From the NCBI GenBank assembly GCA_014281115.1, contig JACONQ010000019.1, forward strand, positions 558,001 through 622,000: a stretch of 64,000 nucleotides of DNA. Reading direction: 5' to 3'. Below are positions 46,425 through 58,470 of this stretch, one piece after another (position 1 is the stretch's first letter; every line of letters starts with the position of its first letter). The position numbers were made by a program, and so were the translations under genes. The notes below the pieces were generated by a model. That model did not search any database. It was not told the origin of the DNA and saw only the letters and a program-made list of their open reading frames with translations. This stretch comes from Laburnicola sp. R22_1. Its lineage: Eukaryota > Ascomycota > Dothideomycetes > Pleosporales > Didymosphaeriaceae.

Positions 46425-49008
46425 TTAAGATTATAGTATATATTAATAACTATCTTTATAAAAGAGTATAGGAAAAGAAGTATAATAAAGCTAAGATAAT
46501 TACTAAGCTAAAGAAGAAATCTAAGATAAGGCAATACTATAATAAGAATAGAGATATTATTATAGCTAGCAAAGTCTAGAAAAAGAAATCTTCTAGGAGA
46601 AAGAACGCACCTAAAGAACCTTAAGAGGACAATAGTTTATTAAAAAAAATAAAGGCGCTATAATAACTGCGTATATCTAGTATGCAGTAAGCAAGACTAT
46701 TTTAAACAAAATTGCTTAGAGAAGTAAAAGATTAGTAGAGCTAGAGCTATAAGAGTAGGAATAATTAGATCCTATAGGGAGTTAACACTACTAGACCTAG
46801 ATAAGAAGTATATAGCTCTTAACTAGATAGATTGTAAGATAGTAGTTAATATTAGATACTGTAAAAATATAAAGAAGACTAAGGGTTTATAGCCTAATAG
46901 CCTAGCTATTAAGACTATTTTCTAATTACTATAGAAGAATGCGGAGCGTAACTAGCCTATAGAAAAATAAAATTCCTTACTATATTTACTATTAATAGGA
47001 GTAGAAGGACTAGCATAAGCTACTTAGATAGTACTAATACTATAATAACACTTATAAAACCTATAAAACGCATAAGTATATAATAGAATAGTAGCTAGTA
47101 GGACTAGAGGAAGGGGACGCGAACAAAGCACTCTATAACTAAAGGAATTATAGGATTAGATATAAGAAGGAATATAATAATTTACTAAAATAAATAGACT
47201 ATAACTAAAAGTAGTGCTTAAAACATACCTATAAGGAGAAAGAAGTATTAACTAGTAGATATTAACCTAGATATAGACACCTAAAGCATTAGGAGTGTTA
47301 GGTATAGAATTGCTAAAGACACTAGAATAATAATATAGATAAGAAAGAAGACTAGCGCGTAGAAAACGTACAAAACTATTATAAGTAATAGTATTAAGAT
47401 ATAAACACAAATCCTTATTTAGATAAATCTTAGATAAAGTGTAATAAGGATAATTGCTAGTATTATTAGAAAATAAAAAAATTAGCAAAATGCTTTCTAC
47501 CTAATAAAACCCTTAATAAAGTATTATAGCAGCAATAATATATAACTATATTATAGATAGAGTGTTACAAAAACTAGTGTTAAATACACCTTAATAATAA
47601 ATAAAGTGTAGGATAGTTTTTAAGAGGTAAAAACTAATAAAAACTAGGAAGCTTTTAGTAATAGGGTTACACTAGTAAGAGTAAATTAACAACTCTTTAT
47701 AAAGTATACTATAATACACAAACATACCTAAAGGTAGATATACTAGTATAAGAATATAAGATTTATACGCTTATAGATAATAGCGCTAAGTAGACTTTTA
47801 TATTACTATAAGTAGTAGAAGGATATAATATACCCTATTAGAACAAGCTAGAACCTATTAAGATGATACTTATAGACAATATACTACTAAAATATAAAGA
47901 TAGCATAATACGCCTTAAAACCTAAGAGGTATTACTAGAACTCGCTAGATTAAAGAACTAATAACAAATTAATATTATAAATCTTAGAGAAGAAAATATA
48001 TTAATTAGATATAATTAGCTTAGGAAGTACAATCTTACTATTAATTAGTAAAATAGAATATTACAAAGCTAATAGCCTATAGATAAGATTGCTTTGCAAC
48101 AAAGGTTAGAATAAAAAATATTTATAAAATAGGTCGCTTTAGACTATAACTTATAATTAAGCCTAATAATCTATAATACACCCTCTCTAGGTAGAATTAG
48201 AAAGATATTAATAATAAAGATTATGCGTATATATATAAGAAGGACCCTTAGAGAGTAGAAGTTATCTAGGTGTAATAAGTTGCGACTACAAAGGACAAAC
48301 TCTAACCTAATATATTTTAGAAATATAAGGAATATTACAAGCTCTTTAAGGAGTACGAAAGTAATAATTTGCTAGAGTACTAGAAATAGAATTATAAGAT
48401 TTATCTAGAGAAAGGAGTAAAGCTTAAGTCTAGATATATATACTAGCTATTAGATAGCTAGTAAGAAGAGCTAAAGGCGTATATTAATAAGAATCTTATA
48501 AGAGAAATTATATAATAGAGTAGGAGCTTAATAGCCTTACTAATTCCATTTATACTAAAAAAGAATAGTAAGCTAAGACTCTGTGTAGATTATAAATAGC
48601 TAAATAACACTACAAAAAGGACTAATACCCCTTACCTCTTATCTAAAAACTTATAGATTAACTCTAGGGGTTAAGTAGATTATAAAATTTAATATTTATA
48701 AAGGATATTACTAAATATAAATTATAAAAAGATTTAAAAAGGTTATAGCCTTTAAAACGCAATATAGCCTATTTAAATACATAGTTATGCCTTTTAGATT
48801 AATAAATGCGCTAGCGATATTTTAGGCAGTTATTAACAAGGCACTATATAAATACTTAGATATATTCTATATAGCATACTTAGATAATATACTAGTGTAC
48901 TCTAAAAAATTGCTTAAAAGTATATAGAACACATAAGAAAGGTGCTTAATAAGCTAAAGTAGTATAGGTTACTCTTATAGCTAGAAACGTGTAAATTCTA
49001 TATTATAT

Positions 49009-50172
49009 TAAATATCTTCGTCATGTGGAGATTCTAACCAAGGTTGAGTCCGCACTATACACAGAGAGGAGTAAAATAGGAGACACTATAACCTAGTACC
49101 TAGCACACAGTGGTAGTAACAAAATATACACAAAATAATAATAATTTTATTATTAGTGTTTTGCACAACAGTATTGTTAATAGTAGTTAATAGATAGTCT
49201 GCTATCTAGTATAACTAAGTCACATATTAACTCTTAACTAGTAGACTATTAGAGAGCCGCAGTAGAGTGCAGAGTCGCAACTATAGTTCGCTATACATAT
49301 ATTATATAAGTCTGCCTACTCTTGCAATGTCTATAACATCTAAAAATTGTTCCCCTTTAATACACACAATACTAAGTCTTTTAAATCTAACTCTTTAATA
49401 TATACGGCGAGCTAGCTTTCTAGTATTCTAAGATTAAGTTGTCTAATACCTATAGTTAGATAGCTGCTAGAGAATTTAAAACTAGCATAGACAACTAGCT
49501 AGGCAATATTAGCTATCTAGCCTACCTACTATAAAATATAGTTAAGGCAGGCCTGCTAAAGGACTAAATTAATTACACTATCCTAAAGGTTACAACTAAT
49601 AATCTGTTTAGGCTATATACTATCTTCACGCAACTCTAAATTCTTAAGTGCAAGGCTATTCTTTTATACAAAGGCCTAAGCAATAATATAGTAATATTTA
49701 TATAATAATAATAGCTCCTTACTATTACGTTGTTGGCAAGGCTAGAGGATAGACTAAGATATAGTAGTAGGCAACTATTAGAAAAGGAGAGGATATTCCT
49801 TATATATTGCCAGAGCACGCGCGCGCAGCTATAGTAGAAGAAGCTCCTAGCAGCAGTTAAGATCTTGCAGGCGTATAAGGACAACAAGGAATAAGAGTAG
49901 CAGCGCAATAAAGGTAAGGGTAAGTAGCAGCAGGGGGAGCACAGAGGAGATGGGCGGCAGCAAGATTCTAGGGGGCGGTATATAGCTCGCTAGTTACGAG
50001 GGGAGATCTACTATAAAAGAGTAACAAAATAGTTAGGTTAGTTACTATCTTAATTATTATTATTGTTATTGTAGCGAAAAATGTTATTAAAGAAATTATT
50101 AATTACATAACACGGTGGTTAGTTAAATAGCCGGCCCGGAATCACGTAATATTACGGATTAACCCCAGGGGA
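49009..50172 (+). mobile_element. X5: full-length X element with best-preserved unknown ORF
   Basis: The 1164-bp insertion is flanked by AAATTCTATATTATAT (48993-49008, 50173-50188) and splits the reverse transcriptase of the host element. After a leader of about 400 bp, a plus-strand frame (about 49400-50040) reads through with stops only at Gln-type positions. Examples are FKTSIDN, LGNISYLAYLL, KVTTNNLFRLYTIFTQL, EKERIFLIYCQSTRAQL and KKLLAAVKILQAYKDNKE. The C-terminus is rich in Lys, Gly and Gln. The right end reads ATTACGGATTAACCCCAGGG. I do not recognise the protein; a small nucleic-acid-binding or gag-like protein is only a guess. Confidence 0.85.
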
Positions 50173-52799
50173 GAAATTCTATATTATATAAACTAGATAT
50201 CTTATATTTATTATTAGATAAGATAGTATTACTATAGACCTATAAAAAGTTATAGCTATATAGAACTAGCTAGTTTCTAAAATAGTTAAGAACGTGTAAT
50301 CCTTTCTAGGATTTGCGAACTTCTACTAAAAGTTTATAATAGGATACTTAAAAACCACAGCGCTACTTATAGAAGTAACTAAAAAGGAGAAAGAATTTTC
50401 CTAGGGCTAGGAATAATAGATAGCTTTTAAGAAGCTAAAGAGACTATTTATTATAGCACTACTACTATAGATATAGGATTTAACACAACTAATATAGGTA
50501 GAAATAGACGTACTAGATTACGCCTTAGGGGCTATACTTATATAGTAGGGCGAGGATAAGAAGTAGAGACTAGTATTCTACTATTCTAGAAAGTTCTTAG
50601 AAGTAGAACTTAACTACAATATTTATAATAAAGAACTATTAGTAATAATAGACTCTTGTAAATAGTAGGAACTATAGTTTATAGGAGCTTAACACTAGTT
50701 TAAAGTGTTCTTAGATTACTAGAACCTTATAAGTTTTATATTAATTAAGAAGCTTAACTAATAATAGGTTAGATAGGCAGAAATAATGGCAAATTACAAT
50801 TTTAAGATCTACTATTGCCTAGAATTGTTAAATAGGGCAGTAGACGCCCTTAGCTAAAGATTAGACCTTAAAAAGATAGACTAACCTAAGACACAAAACG
50901 CGGTTTTATAAAAGAGAATAGATAGGACTTTCTAGTATAACTAACCGCAATTAGTAAAAGTAGTAATATTCTAATACAAAGGACTATAAGTTAAGGATTT
51001 TTAGGAATACTCCTAACTAAGCTAAGAATAATAAGAATAGTACAACCTAGACTAATAGAGGTAATACGCTATAAAGGATTAAGATAATTAAGGCAGGATT
51101 AGAGTGCTAGATAATATAGCTAAGACTTTAATTAGATTATAACACAAGTTAAAGGACTAGAGGCACCTAGGTATTAATAAAATAGCTTAACAAATTTAAT
51201 TAGAATATAATATTTTATGTGCGCACAATATAGTAAAAAAAGTTATAGGTAACTGCTTAGTATATGTAAAAAATAAGCCTAGGAGACATAAGCCCTATAG
51301 GTTATTATAATCCTTAACACTACCTATAAGACTATAGGCTAGTGTTATAATAGACTTTATAGTAAAGCTTCTAATATTAGTAAATCTAGATTTAGACAAC
51401 TATATAACTTAGTATTAGTAATTATTAATTAATTAACTAAGTGGGCATACTTTATACCTACAAACAAGTCTATAATAGTAAAAGGCATGGCTTATAAGAT
51501 TATAAGGACTCTTATTACTAATTATAGACTGCTAGAGGAATTTATTATAGATTGTAATAAACTATTTATATCTAAGTACTAGGAAATATTACTAGTAATA
51601 CTAGGGGTTATTCGCAAGCTCGCAATAATAGCTTACGCTTAAATAGATAAATAGAATAAATTAACTAGATACTAGAACAATACCTATAAATATATATTAA
51701 TAAGTTATAGAATAACTAGATTAAGCTACTACTAACAGTATAATTAGTATATAATAGTGCAAGGTCTAGTATAATAGAACGCTCACTGTATTACGCAAAC
51801 TACAGATATAAGCTAGTTGCTTATAGAGATCTAAAGGACGTTAAAAGCCTTTTAGCATTAGCTAATAAGAAGGCCTAGCTTATACACAAGCTACATAATA
51901 ATTTAAGTAAATAAATAGCTTAATAGAATCTTATAATAGCTAAACAAGCGAACAAACATAGGCTTAAGAGACTAATCCTTAAAAGGGAGGATAAAATTCT
52001 TTTACTATAGAGAAATCTAAGAACTAAGCAACTATTTAAGAAACTTAACCACCTTTAAGTAGGACTATTTAAGATTCTAGAGAAATAAGGACTAATAAAC
52101 TATAAATTAAAGTTTCTAAAAAAAACCTATATACACCCTACCTTTTACAAATCGCTTCTAGAACTAGCACTACTAAATGCCAAAATTAAAATACAACTTA
52201 AACTTAAAGATAAGAAGTATAAGGTTAAAGAGGTTAGGGACCTATAGAAGTTTAGACGTTAGTAGAAATACCTAGTTAAGTAGAAAGGATAGCTTACTAG
52301 TTAGAATATATAGAAACCTATTAAAAATATAAAAGAATACTAGCAGCTAGTAAAGTAGTATTACTAGAGAATATAGAAACTATACTTAGAGAAGCTAGTA
52401 GGCCGCTAGTAAATTGCTTAACAGTGTTAAATAAAGTCTATAATAAGGAGAAAATCCTACTAAGGTATTAGCGCTAGGATAGTTAACTAAAGAATTATTA
52501 AGCTCCCTAGCAGCCTCTATCTCTAATACTAGATAGACAGCTTTTTTATAAGCGCGCTCCTTAGCCTATTATAATATCTTCTTATTCTATAAGAGTTATA
52601 TAAGAATTACTAAAAGAGCTTTCTTATCCTCCTCTACTTTTTAAGAGTATTCCTTCTAAGTCTAGTTAAGGAACTTCTAGAATAGGTTAGTATAAGGACG
52701 CCTAAGACGTATACACTTAAAAAAATAAAGAGAAGAAGAATTAGCTATAGCTAGATAGTTAAGACCTTAAAAGAAGTAATAATTATAAGGGATAGGCAT

Positions 52800-52981
52800 T
52801 TGACTACTATTAACGATGCTGTCGTGCAGAACGCTGACGACGAAATCATCGTTATTTTGTATATATTTTGTTACTACCACTGTGTGCTAGGTACTAGGTT
52901 ATAGTGCGTCCTATTTTACTCCTCTTTGTATATAGTGCGGACTCGACCTTGGTTAGAATCTCCGCACGACGAAGATCTTCA
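52800..52981 (-). mobile_element. X6: unmutated 182-bp partial X element, 15-bp target duplication
   Basis: The reversed copy has its invariant end at the right (CGACGAAGATCTTCA) and stops internally at TTGACTACTATTAACG. ATAAGGGATAGGCAT is duplicated (52785-52799, 52982-52996). Its composition is balanced, unlike the flanking retrotransposon. Confidence 0.92.
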
Positions 52982-53213
52982 ATAAGGGATAGGCATAAGT
53001 ACGCTACTATAAGCAATCTTAGCTATAAGATAAAGATAGTTATAAGCTAGCGCAGAAGGATCCCTAGGTATTATTAGAATATAGAATAATTATAAAGGAT
53101 TAAGCGTAGTTAGTGCCTATAAATAAGAGAGAATATACCTTTATACTTAAAAAACCTTATATAGTATAGTAAGAGTAAGAGTATTAGAATAATAACCTTA
53201 AGAGAGGGGTAAG

Positions 53214-53634
53214 TGTTATAAATATAGATATAGTAAGGTTATAGAGGTCTAACAAATATATGTAAGGCGTATGCATAATAAGATATAGTAATAAGTTAGT
53301 AGGTTATATAACAAATTACTATAGTTATAGTAATTGGGATAATTAGGCAAATTACTATAATTATAGTAATTATAGTAAGTCTATAGAAAATTAGAACTAT
53401 ATAAATCTAGAAGATTTCCTTAGTTTTAAATCTTTGTAGTTAATTCTTTATAATAGTATAATCTCCTATATAGATTAGTACTAGTTATTCTATCTTGTTT
53501 AGAATTAGAAGAGCCTTACCTAAGACTATTAACATCTCACTTAATTTCTCTTAAAGCCTTCAACACAGCTACCCTAGAGTTACCTCACCTCCTCTAACCT
53601 GGATTAGGACAAGGTACGTGACCCCGTGTTAATA
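53214..53634 (+). repeat. 3' LTR of the Ty3/Gypsy element
   Basis: The 421-bp LTR starts TGTTATAAATATAG directly after the purine tract and ends CGTGTTAATA before the target duplication TCTAG. It retains more G and C at the right end (GGTACGTGACCCCGTG) than the 5' LTR. Confidence 0.9.
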
Positions 53635-53639
53635 TCTAG

Positions 53640-54386
53640 TCTTTAAATCGCAAGCGTCCTCTCTATAAAAGCATTGCTATATTTCTATTTTAGTAAATAA
53701 CTATAATTCTAAGCTTATATTTAGTTTCTACTATTTTAGCAAATAGCTTAAAGATGTTTATAATCTTGAAAATCAATTTTAAGACTAGAATAAAAGTAAA
53801 AAGCTTGCCACTAAATTCTTTCTTAATAATTAAGCACTATCCTTCTCTAATTATACTTAAAGGAATATTAAAAAGATTTTATAAGATTTAATAGAAAGGT
53901 CTAGGTAATTATTTATATAGTTATCTTAAAATTACCTACATAGTATATATTATTAAGTAGTGTTTATAAGCTTATCTTAATATTATATTAATACGCACGT
54001 TCTGCGCACTATAAATAAGCGTCTATAGTGCCTTCTACCTAAGATATCCTAACCTTAAATGCTAAAGATGCTTACTATCTGTCCTTTAGATATTAATAAA
54101 CAATTATTTTTAAGCTGTCGCAATAGCTATAGTAGTAGAATAAATAGAAAGAGACTTATATTTAATAAATATTAGATTATAAATACAGCGCAACTTTATT
54201 AGAATAATGCTTAGATTAAGAAAACCTATATATAATATAGAATCTAAACCTAAATACTAGATTCTAGCCTTCTATAAATAAGCTTTTAATATAATATTAA
54301 TATAGAAACCTTTAATTACTTTTATATTCTTAAGAAGCAATTTCTTAGTATAAGCTTTTTTACGCTATATAATATATTCATAATAA
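53640..54386. other. AT-rich DNA, probable right half of the element interrupted by the Ty3/Gypsy insertion
   Basis: A plus-strand frame with Gln-type stops is visible (readable: SFYYFSK, RTINKRLQCLLPKIS). It may be continuous with the decayed frame left of 44897 once the retrotransposon is removed. The family is not recognised. Confidence 0.4.
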
Positions 54387-54409
54387 TAGGCTAGTAAATA
54401 GGTTCGGAG

Positions 54410-54575
54410 TACTTAGCTTGGGTATAGAGTTAGGTTAGAGTCGCATAGACCCTGGGTATAGGTTAGGTTAGGGTCGCATGGACTCTAGGTATAGGTTAGG
54501 TTAGGTTACATAGACCCTAGGTATAGGTTAGGTTAGATTGCACAGACTCCTAGGTGTAGGTTAAGTTAGAGTACC
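54410..54575. repeat. Telomere-like subterminal minisatellite of hAT-3
   Basis: About five units of GGTATAGGTTAGGTTAGGGT type, with intervening CGCATAGACCCTA, are the reverse of the array at 38575-38735. Unit number is similar in the two copies. Confidence 0.8.
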
Positions 54576-54699
54576 TATTAGAGTTATATAACTATTAGTA
54601 TATAATTATAATAAATAGCTATAATTATAATATTTTATACGCTATAAGCTTTTGTAAAAGATCTAATATTATTTTATAGTTAAATAAGAAACCCTTCTT

Positions 54700-57450
54700 T
54701 TTACTTATTCTTAAGTAATACTTGCGTAACTTCTCTTATCCTATCTTAGCTGCAGCTTATATAGCTTCTAGCTATCTAATATTATTTAACTCTTTAATAA
54801 GCTTATTATTTATCTTATCTAGAAAATTCAAGAGCTAGTTATATATAAGCTAAATATATAGGACCTAGAGTTTCTAGTTCTTACTTAGGAAGTTTATAGC
54901 CTCTTTAAACTTTTAAAGTATAGAGGTAATTAATTTAAAATATAACTATTCTAGGGCTAATAGTTAAAGTTTCTTAAGGTCTTTAAAGTCTACCTTTATA
55001 GTATTGCTATAAGTAAAAGTGTTTAATCTCCTAGTAATCTTTATTGCAATCTCTTTCTTTAGCTATATATTAATATTTGCCTAAAGTTTCAGTGCGCGCT
55101 TGTACATATTATGCATAGAGTTTTATCTTATTTAAATATCTTAAATTATAGATAATTGCTTCTTTAGCAGTGTATTACTCTATATTATAAAAATTACTTA
55201 AATTGCTATAGTAACTAGTTAATTGCGATGCAAATAGCATAAAGCTGCGCGCTAGTTAGTCTGTAATAACTTTCTATAATAACTTTCTATAATAACTTTC
55301 TATAATAACTTTCTATAATAACTTTCTATAATAACTTTCTATAATAACTTTCTATAATAACTTTCTATAATAACTTTCTATAATAACTTTCTATAATAAC
55401 TTTCTATAATAACTTTCTATAATAACTTTCTATAATAACTTTCTATAATAACTTTCTATAATAACTTTCTATAATAACTTTCTATAATAACTTTTTATAA
55501 TAACTTTCTATAATAATAGCTAATATATCTTGCAAAGAGACTTTAGAATAAATATTTGCGCCTAAATTTTATTTATATATTGTCGCTATAGTATCTCTTT
55601 AGAGTTAAGATTAATAGACGCTAATAACTTAAGGTAATAGATAATATCTTAAACTATAAAATTAATAATATAAGTAAGATATAGGATTATGTTCTCTTTT
55701 TAGTTTTAGGTATTATTTTCTTTTAATAGTTTATACTAGACGCTCTAAGCTAGAGTACTATTATTACTAGTATTATTATATATAATTACTAGAAGCTTTT
55801 GCACAGTTCTTATATCCTTAAGAACCTATAATACCGCTAATACTATTAATACTTTAGTATAGCTACCACGTATTAGTATAAGATTAAGTAGCTTCTCCTT
55901 AAGCTACTAAGCGTTATTAATATAGTAACTATTAATAGCTAGAAAGCTAAAGTAATTAGCTGCAGACTACATATTAAGTAAGATAAAGAGTTTAGTTGTC
56001 CCACTAATATTGCTAAGAATAGCTGCCTTAGTAGCGTTAAATTTGTTTAGGAATATCTAGTACAACTTATATTAGTTAGTTATTATATTGTTAGGCCTAA
56101 GAAAATAAAAAAGTGTTAAAAGAATAGTTATTTTACTATTTAGAAGGACTAGTTATTATTAATTACTATTTATATAAGTTTAGTTTTAAACACCTATAGA
56201 GAGTATATAGGATATAAAATAGCTATTTGCTTTTTTTTATACTAAGGAGTAAAAGTCCTTTTATAAATAGGCTTATTCTACTATATATATACTTAGAACC
56301 TTATATAGTTCATAAGGTGCTTAGTACTAATTAGCTAGGTACTAACAGAGTTAACGCTTAGGTGTTGTAGTACATAGCTACAGTTAAGATAAAATATATA
56401 TAGATAACTAAAAGGGTACTTTGCACTCTTCTAGATTATAGTCTAGATAATACCTATATAAAAGTAAGAATTTTAGTATAAGTTATAAGTTTGTTTATCT
56501 TTAGCCTATTAGGTATTAGACTACTACGCATTCTATATAGTAAATATTTTTTTCTATTTTTAACTCTTAAACGTCTAAAGGGGATATTAAATAAGATAAA
56601 TTATTCCACTTCCTAACCAATTAGCCTATAGGGCTAGAATTCTATATTTAAAGAAAGTATTTAGTAGTAGGGCAATTAGTTTATTAATATAGGGCTGTAT
56701 ATTAATTTCTAAGATAGGTATAGCACTTAATACAGCACTTAAGAATATTAGTGTAATAAAAAATAACTAGTTAAATAGTTATTTAAGAGAATAGTAGTTT
56801 AAAAAAGAATAAAATAAACTAAATTCTATAATATTAACTATAGTAGTGTTTAACTAATATTAAGGTTAGCTAAAAATAGTATATAGCACATAGTGTGCTA
56901 ATAATAAGTTAGTTTTAAATCTAGACTAGTATATAGCCCTTTGCTATAAAGTTAGTTTTTGTCACAACGCGTCCCCTGTGGCAGCGTAACCCCCTAGTTG
57001 CCCTAGACTGGCCTAGATTAGCCTTGGCTAGGGCAGAGTTTTCTTCTTAGGCCTTGTAGCCTTTAGACCTACTTTCCTTTTTTAAGGGATCGCCTTAATA
57101 GTGAATTGATAGATTAAGCATTGTACCCACGATCTTACAATTTTAGATAATAATTAGCTTATTACTATACTACTATAAGCAGTATTCTTAGCAACTAGTA
57201 TATAATTATTAGCTATAATAATTAGCTATAGCAAAACTATAACTCTAGCTTATCTTATCCTATATGCTAATTATTATCTAAAATCCCCTTAGCACCTAAG
57301 CCCCCCTTATTATCTAAACCCCCCTTAGTACCTAAGCCCCTAAAGTTTAAGAAACTCTTAAAGTCTATATTCTTATCTATAATATTAAAGTTATACCTAT
57401 CTAGTAACTTTTAAAAATAAGCTATAAGCTTCTTTCTATTATGCTTAATT
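54700..57450 (-). pseudogene. Decayed hAT transposase of hAT-3
   Basis: It is the reverse-strand counterpart of the hAT-2 pseudogene, carrying the same core and dimerisation-region blocks in mutated form (the segment around 55960-55980 mirrors the hAT-2 segment at about 36460-36480). A 13-bp repeat array at 55264-55516 expands the coding region. Its limits are approximate. It is non-functional. Confidence 0.7.
55264..55516. repeat. 13-bp tandem array, about 19 copies, inside hAT-3
   Basis: The unit ATAACTTTCTATA repeats about 19 times, with one variant near 55490 (TTTTTATAA). hAT-2 has fewer than two copies at the same place (about 36910-36935), so the array arose in hAT-3 after the copies diverged. 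Confidence 0.95.
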
Positions 57451-58470
57451 TTCTTTTCACACTCTTTATTATTATTCCCCTTAATATACGCTTTATTAAT
57501 ATTAAGTATACTATTCTTACTATAGTTAATAAGGTTAGTAGAAGGACTAGACTTATAATAACTAATAATTATTAGCAAAAGTGTATTATAAATAAGTATA
57601 ATAAACTTATAACTATTTCTTATTAGTAACTATTAATAGCTTCTTAGTAGTTAGACCTATATTATCTATACTATTATAGAAGTCCTTTTACTCTTTTTAT
57701 TAGTCTTGCTCTTAAAGCTAATAGTCTTAAGCTTTCTTAGGCCTACCTTATATATATTATGTAAGAGCTTCTTATATATACTACTATAATTAAAAATTTA
57801 TTTACTTATATAACTCTATAGTGTAGGAGGGCCTTTCCCTTGCTAGCAGCAATTTTATACTTAGCTAGGACTGCTTAGTAGGCCCTTAGATTAACTTTAT
57901 TCTTAATCTTATCCTACTTCTTATATACAGCTATTAGTTTTGCCTCTAACTAGTTGCCTACTCCTTATTAATTAACTAATATATAATAATAGAATATAAT
58001 AATATACTACTCTTGTAATTCTTAAAGGAGGACTATATAAGCTCTTCTTCTTTCTACATAAGCTGTTAATGCTTTTGCGCTTTATAGAGTAGTTAGTAGT
58101 TTTTATTATTATAAAGCTTCTTCTTAAGCTAATATTATATAGATTAATTAGCTAATTTAGTAGAGTCTAGTATCTTTTCTTCTTTACTATAAAGTGTATT
58201 GCAAGATCTCTATATAATAGTATAGACGCTATTGCTAAGTGTACCTTTAAATAGCACTTTATAGTTATTAAGACAACCTTTCTAAGAGCTACCTTATGTA
58301 TAATATAAAAGAATAGTGCTAACCTTTTTATTTCTAGATATAAAGCCCTATTTATATTAGTGTATAGTATAATAAAAGACTGTAATTACTAGGTATCTTA
58401 GTAAGACTCTCCTACTTATTGCGCTTAAAATTTACTAGTATTTATAGGCCGCTACTTAGTGTAAGGCCTC

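Larger units (their letters stand above)
45400..52450 (+). pseudogene. Decayed gag-pol of the Ty3/Gypsy element
   Basis: Gag: a CX2CX4HX4C zinc knuckle is readable near 46675-46725 if one Cys and the His, now Tyr, are read back. Pol: the reverse transcriptase block with KLRLCVDYK is near 48570 and a mutated Y-x-D-D-equivalent (AYLDNILVYS) near 48870-48900. RNase H follows X5 (FLGFANFY, ELNYNIYNKELL near 50280-50640). Integrase is at about 51140-51750 (VIIDFIVKLLI). A chromodomain with the YLVK-x-KG pattern is at about 52230-52400. Numerous TAG/TAA codons replace Gln and Trp throughout. The chromodomain is known in such elements to steer integration to heterochromatin. It is not functional. 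Confidence 0.88.
44898..53634 (+). mobile_element. Chromodomain Ty3/Gypsy LTR retrotransposon, RIP-mutated, with three X insertions
   Basis: Two LTRs in direct orientation (44898-45363 and 53214-53634) are flanked by the 5-bp target duplication TCTAG (44893-44897, 53635-53639). A purine-rich tract (AAGAGAGGGGTAAG) precedes the 3' LTR. Internal remnants lie in the order gag zinc knuckle, reverse transcriptase, RNase H, integrase, chromodomain, which is the chromovirus order. X4, X5 and X6 are nested within it. Without them the element is about 7.0 kb, normal for the family. The LTR termini were presumably TGTTA...TAACA before mutation. Confidence 0.92.
54387..58470 (-). mobile_element. hAT-3: reversed, truncated hAT copy
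   Basis: The 3' terminus (complement of TAGGCTAGTAAATAGG) is at 54387, followed by the telomere-like subterminal array and then sequence collinear in reverse with hAT-2 from about 38740 back to about 34020. Collinearity ends near 58470, so the transposon's 5' end is missing. It provides unoccupied versions of sites disrupted in hAT-1. It is heavily mutated. Confidence 0.8.
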
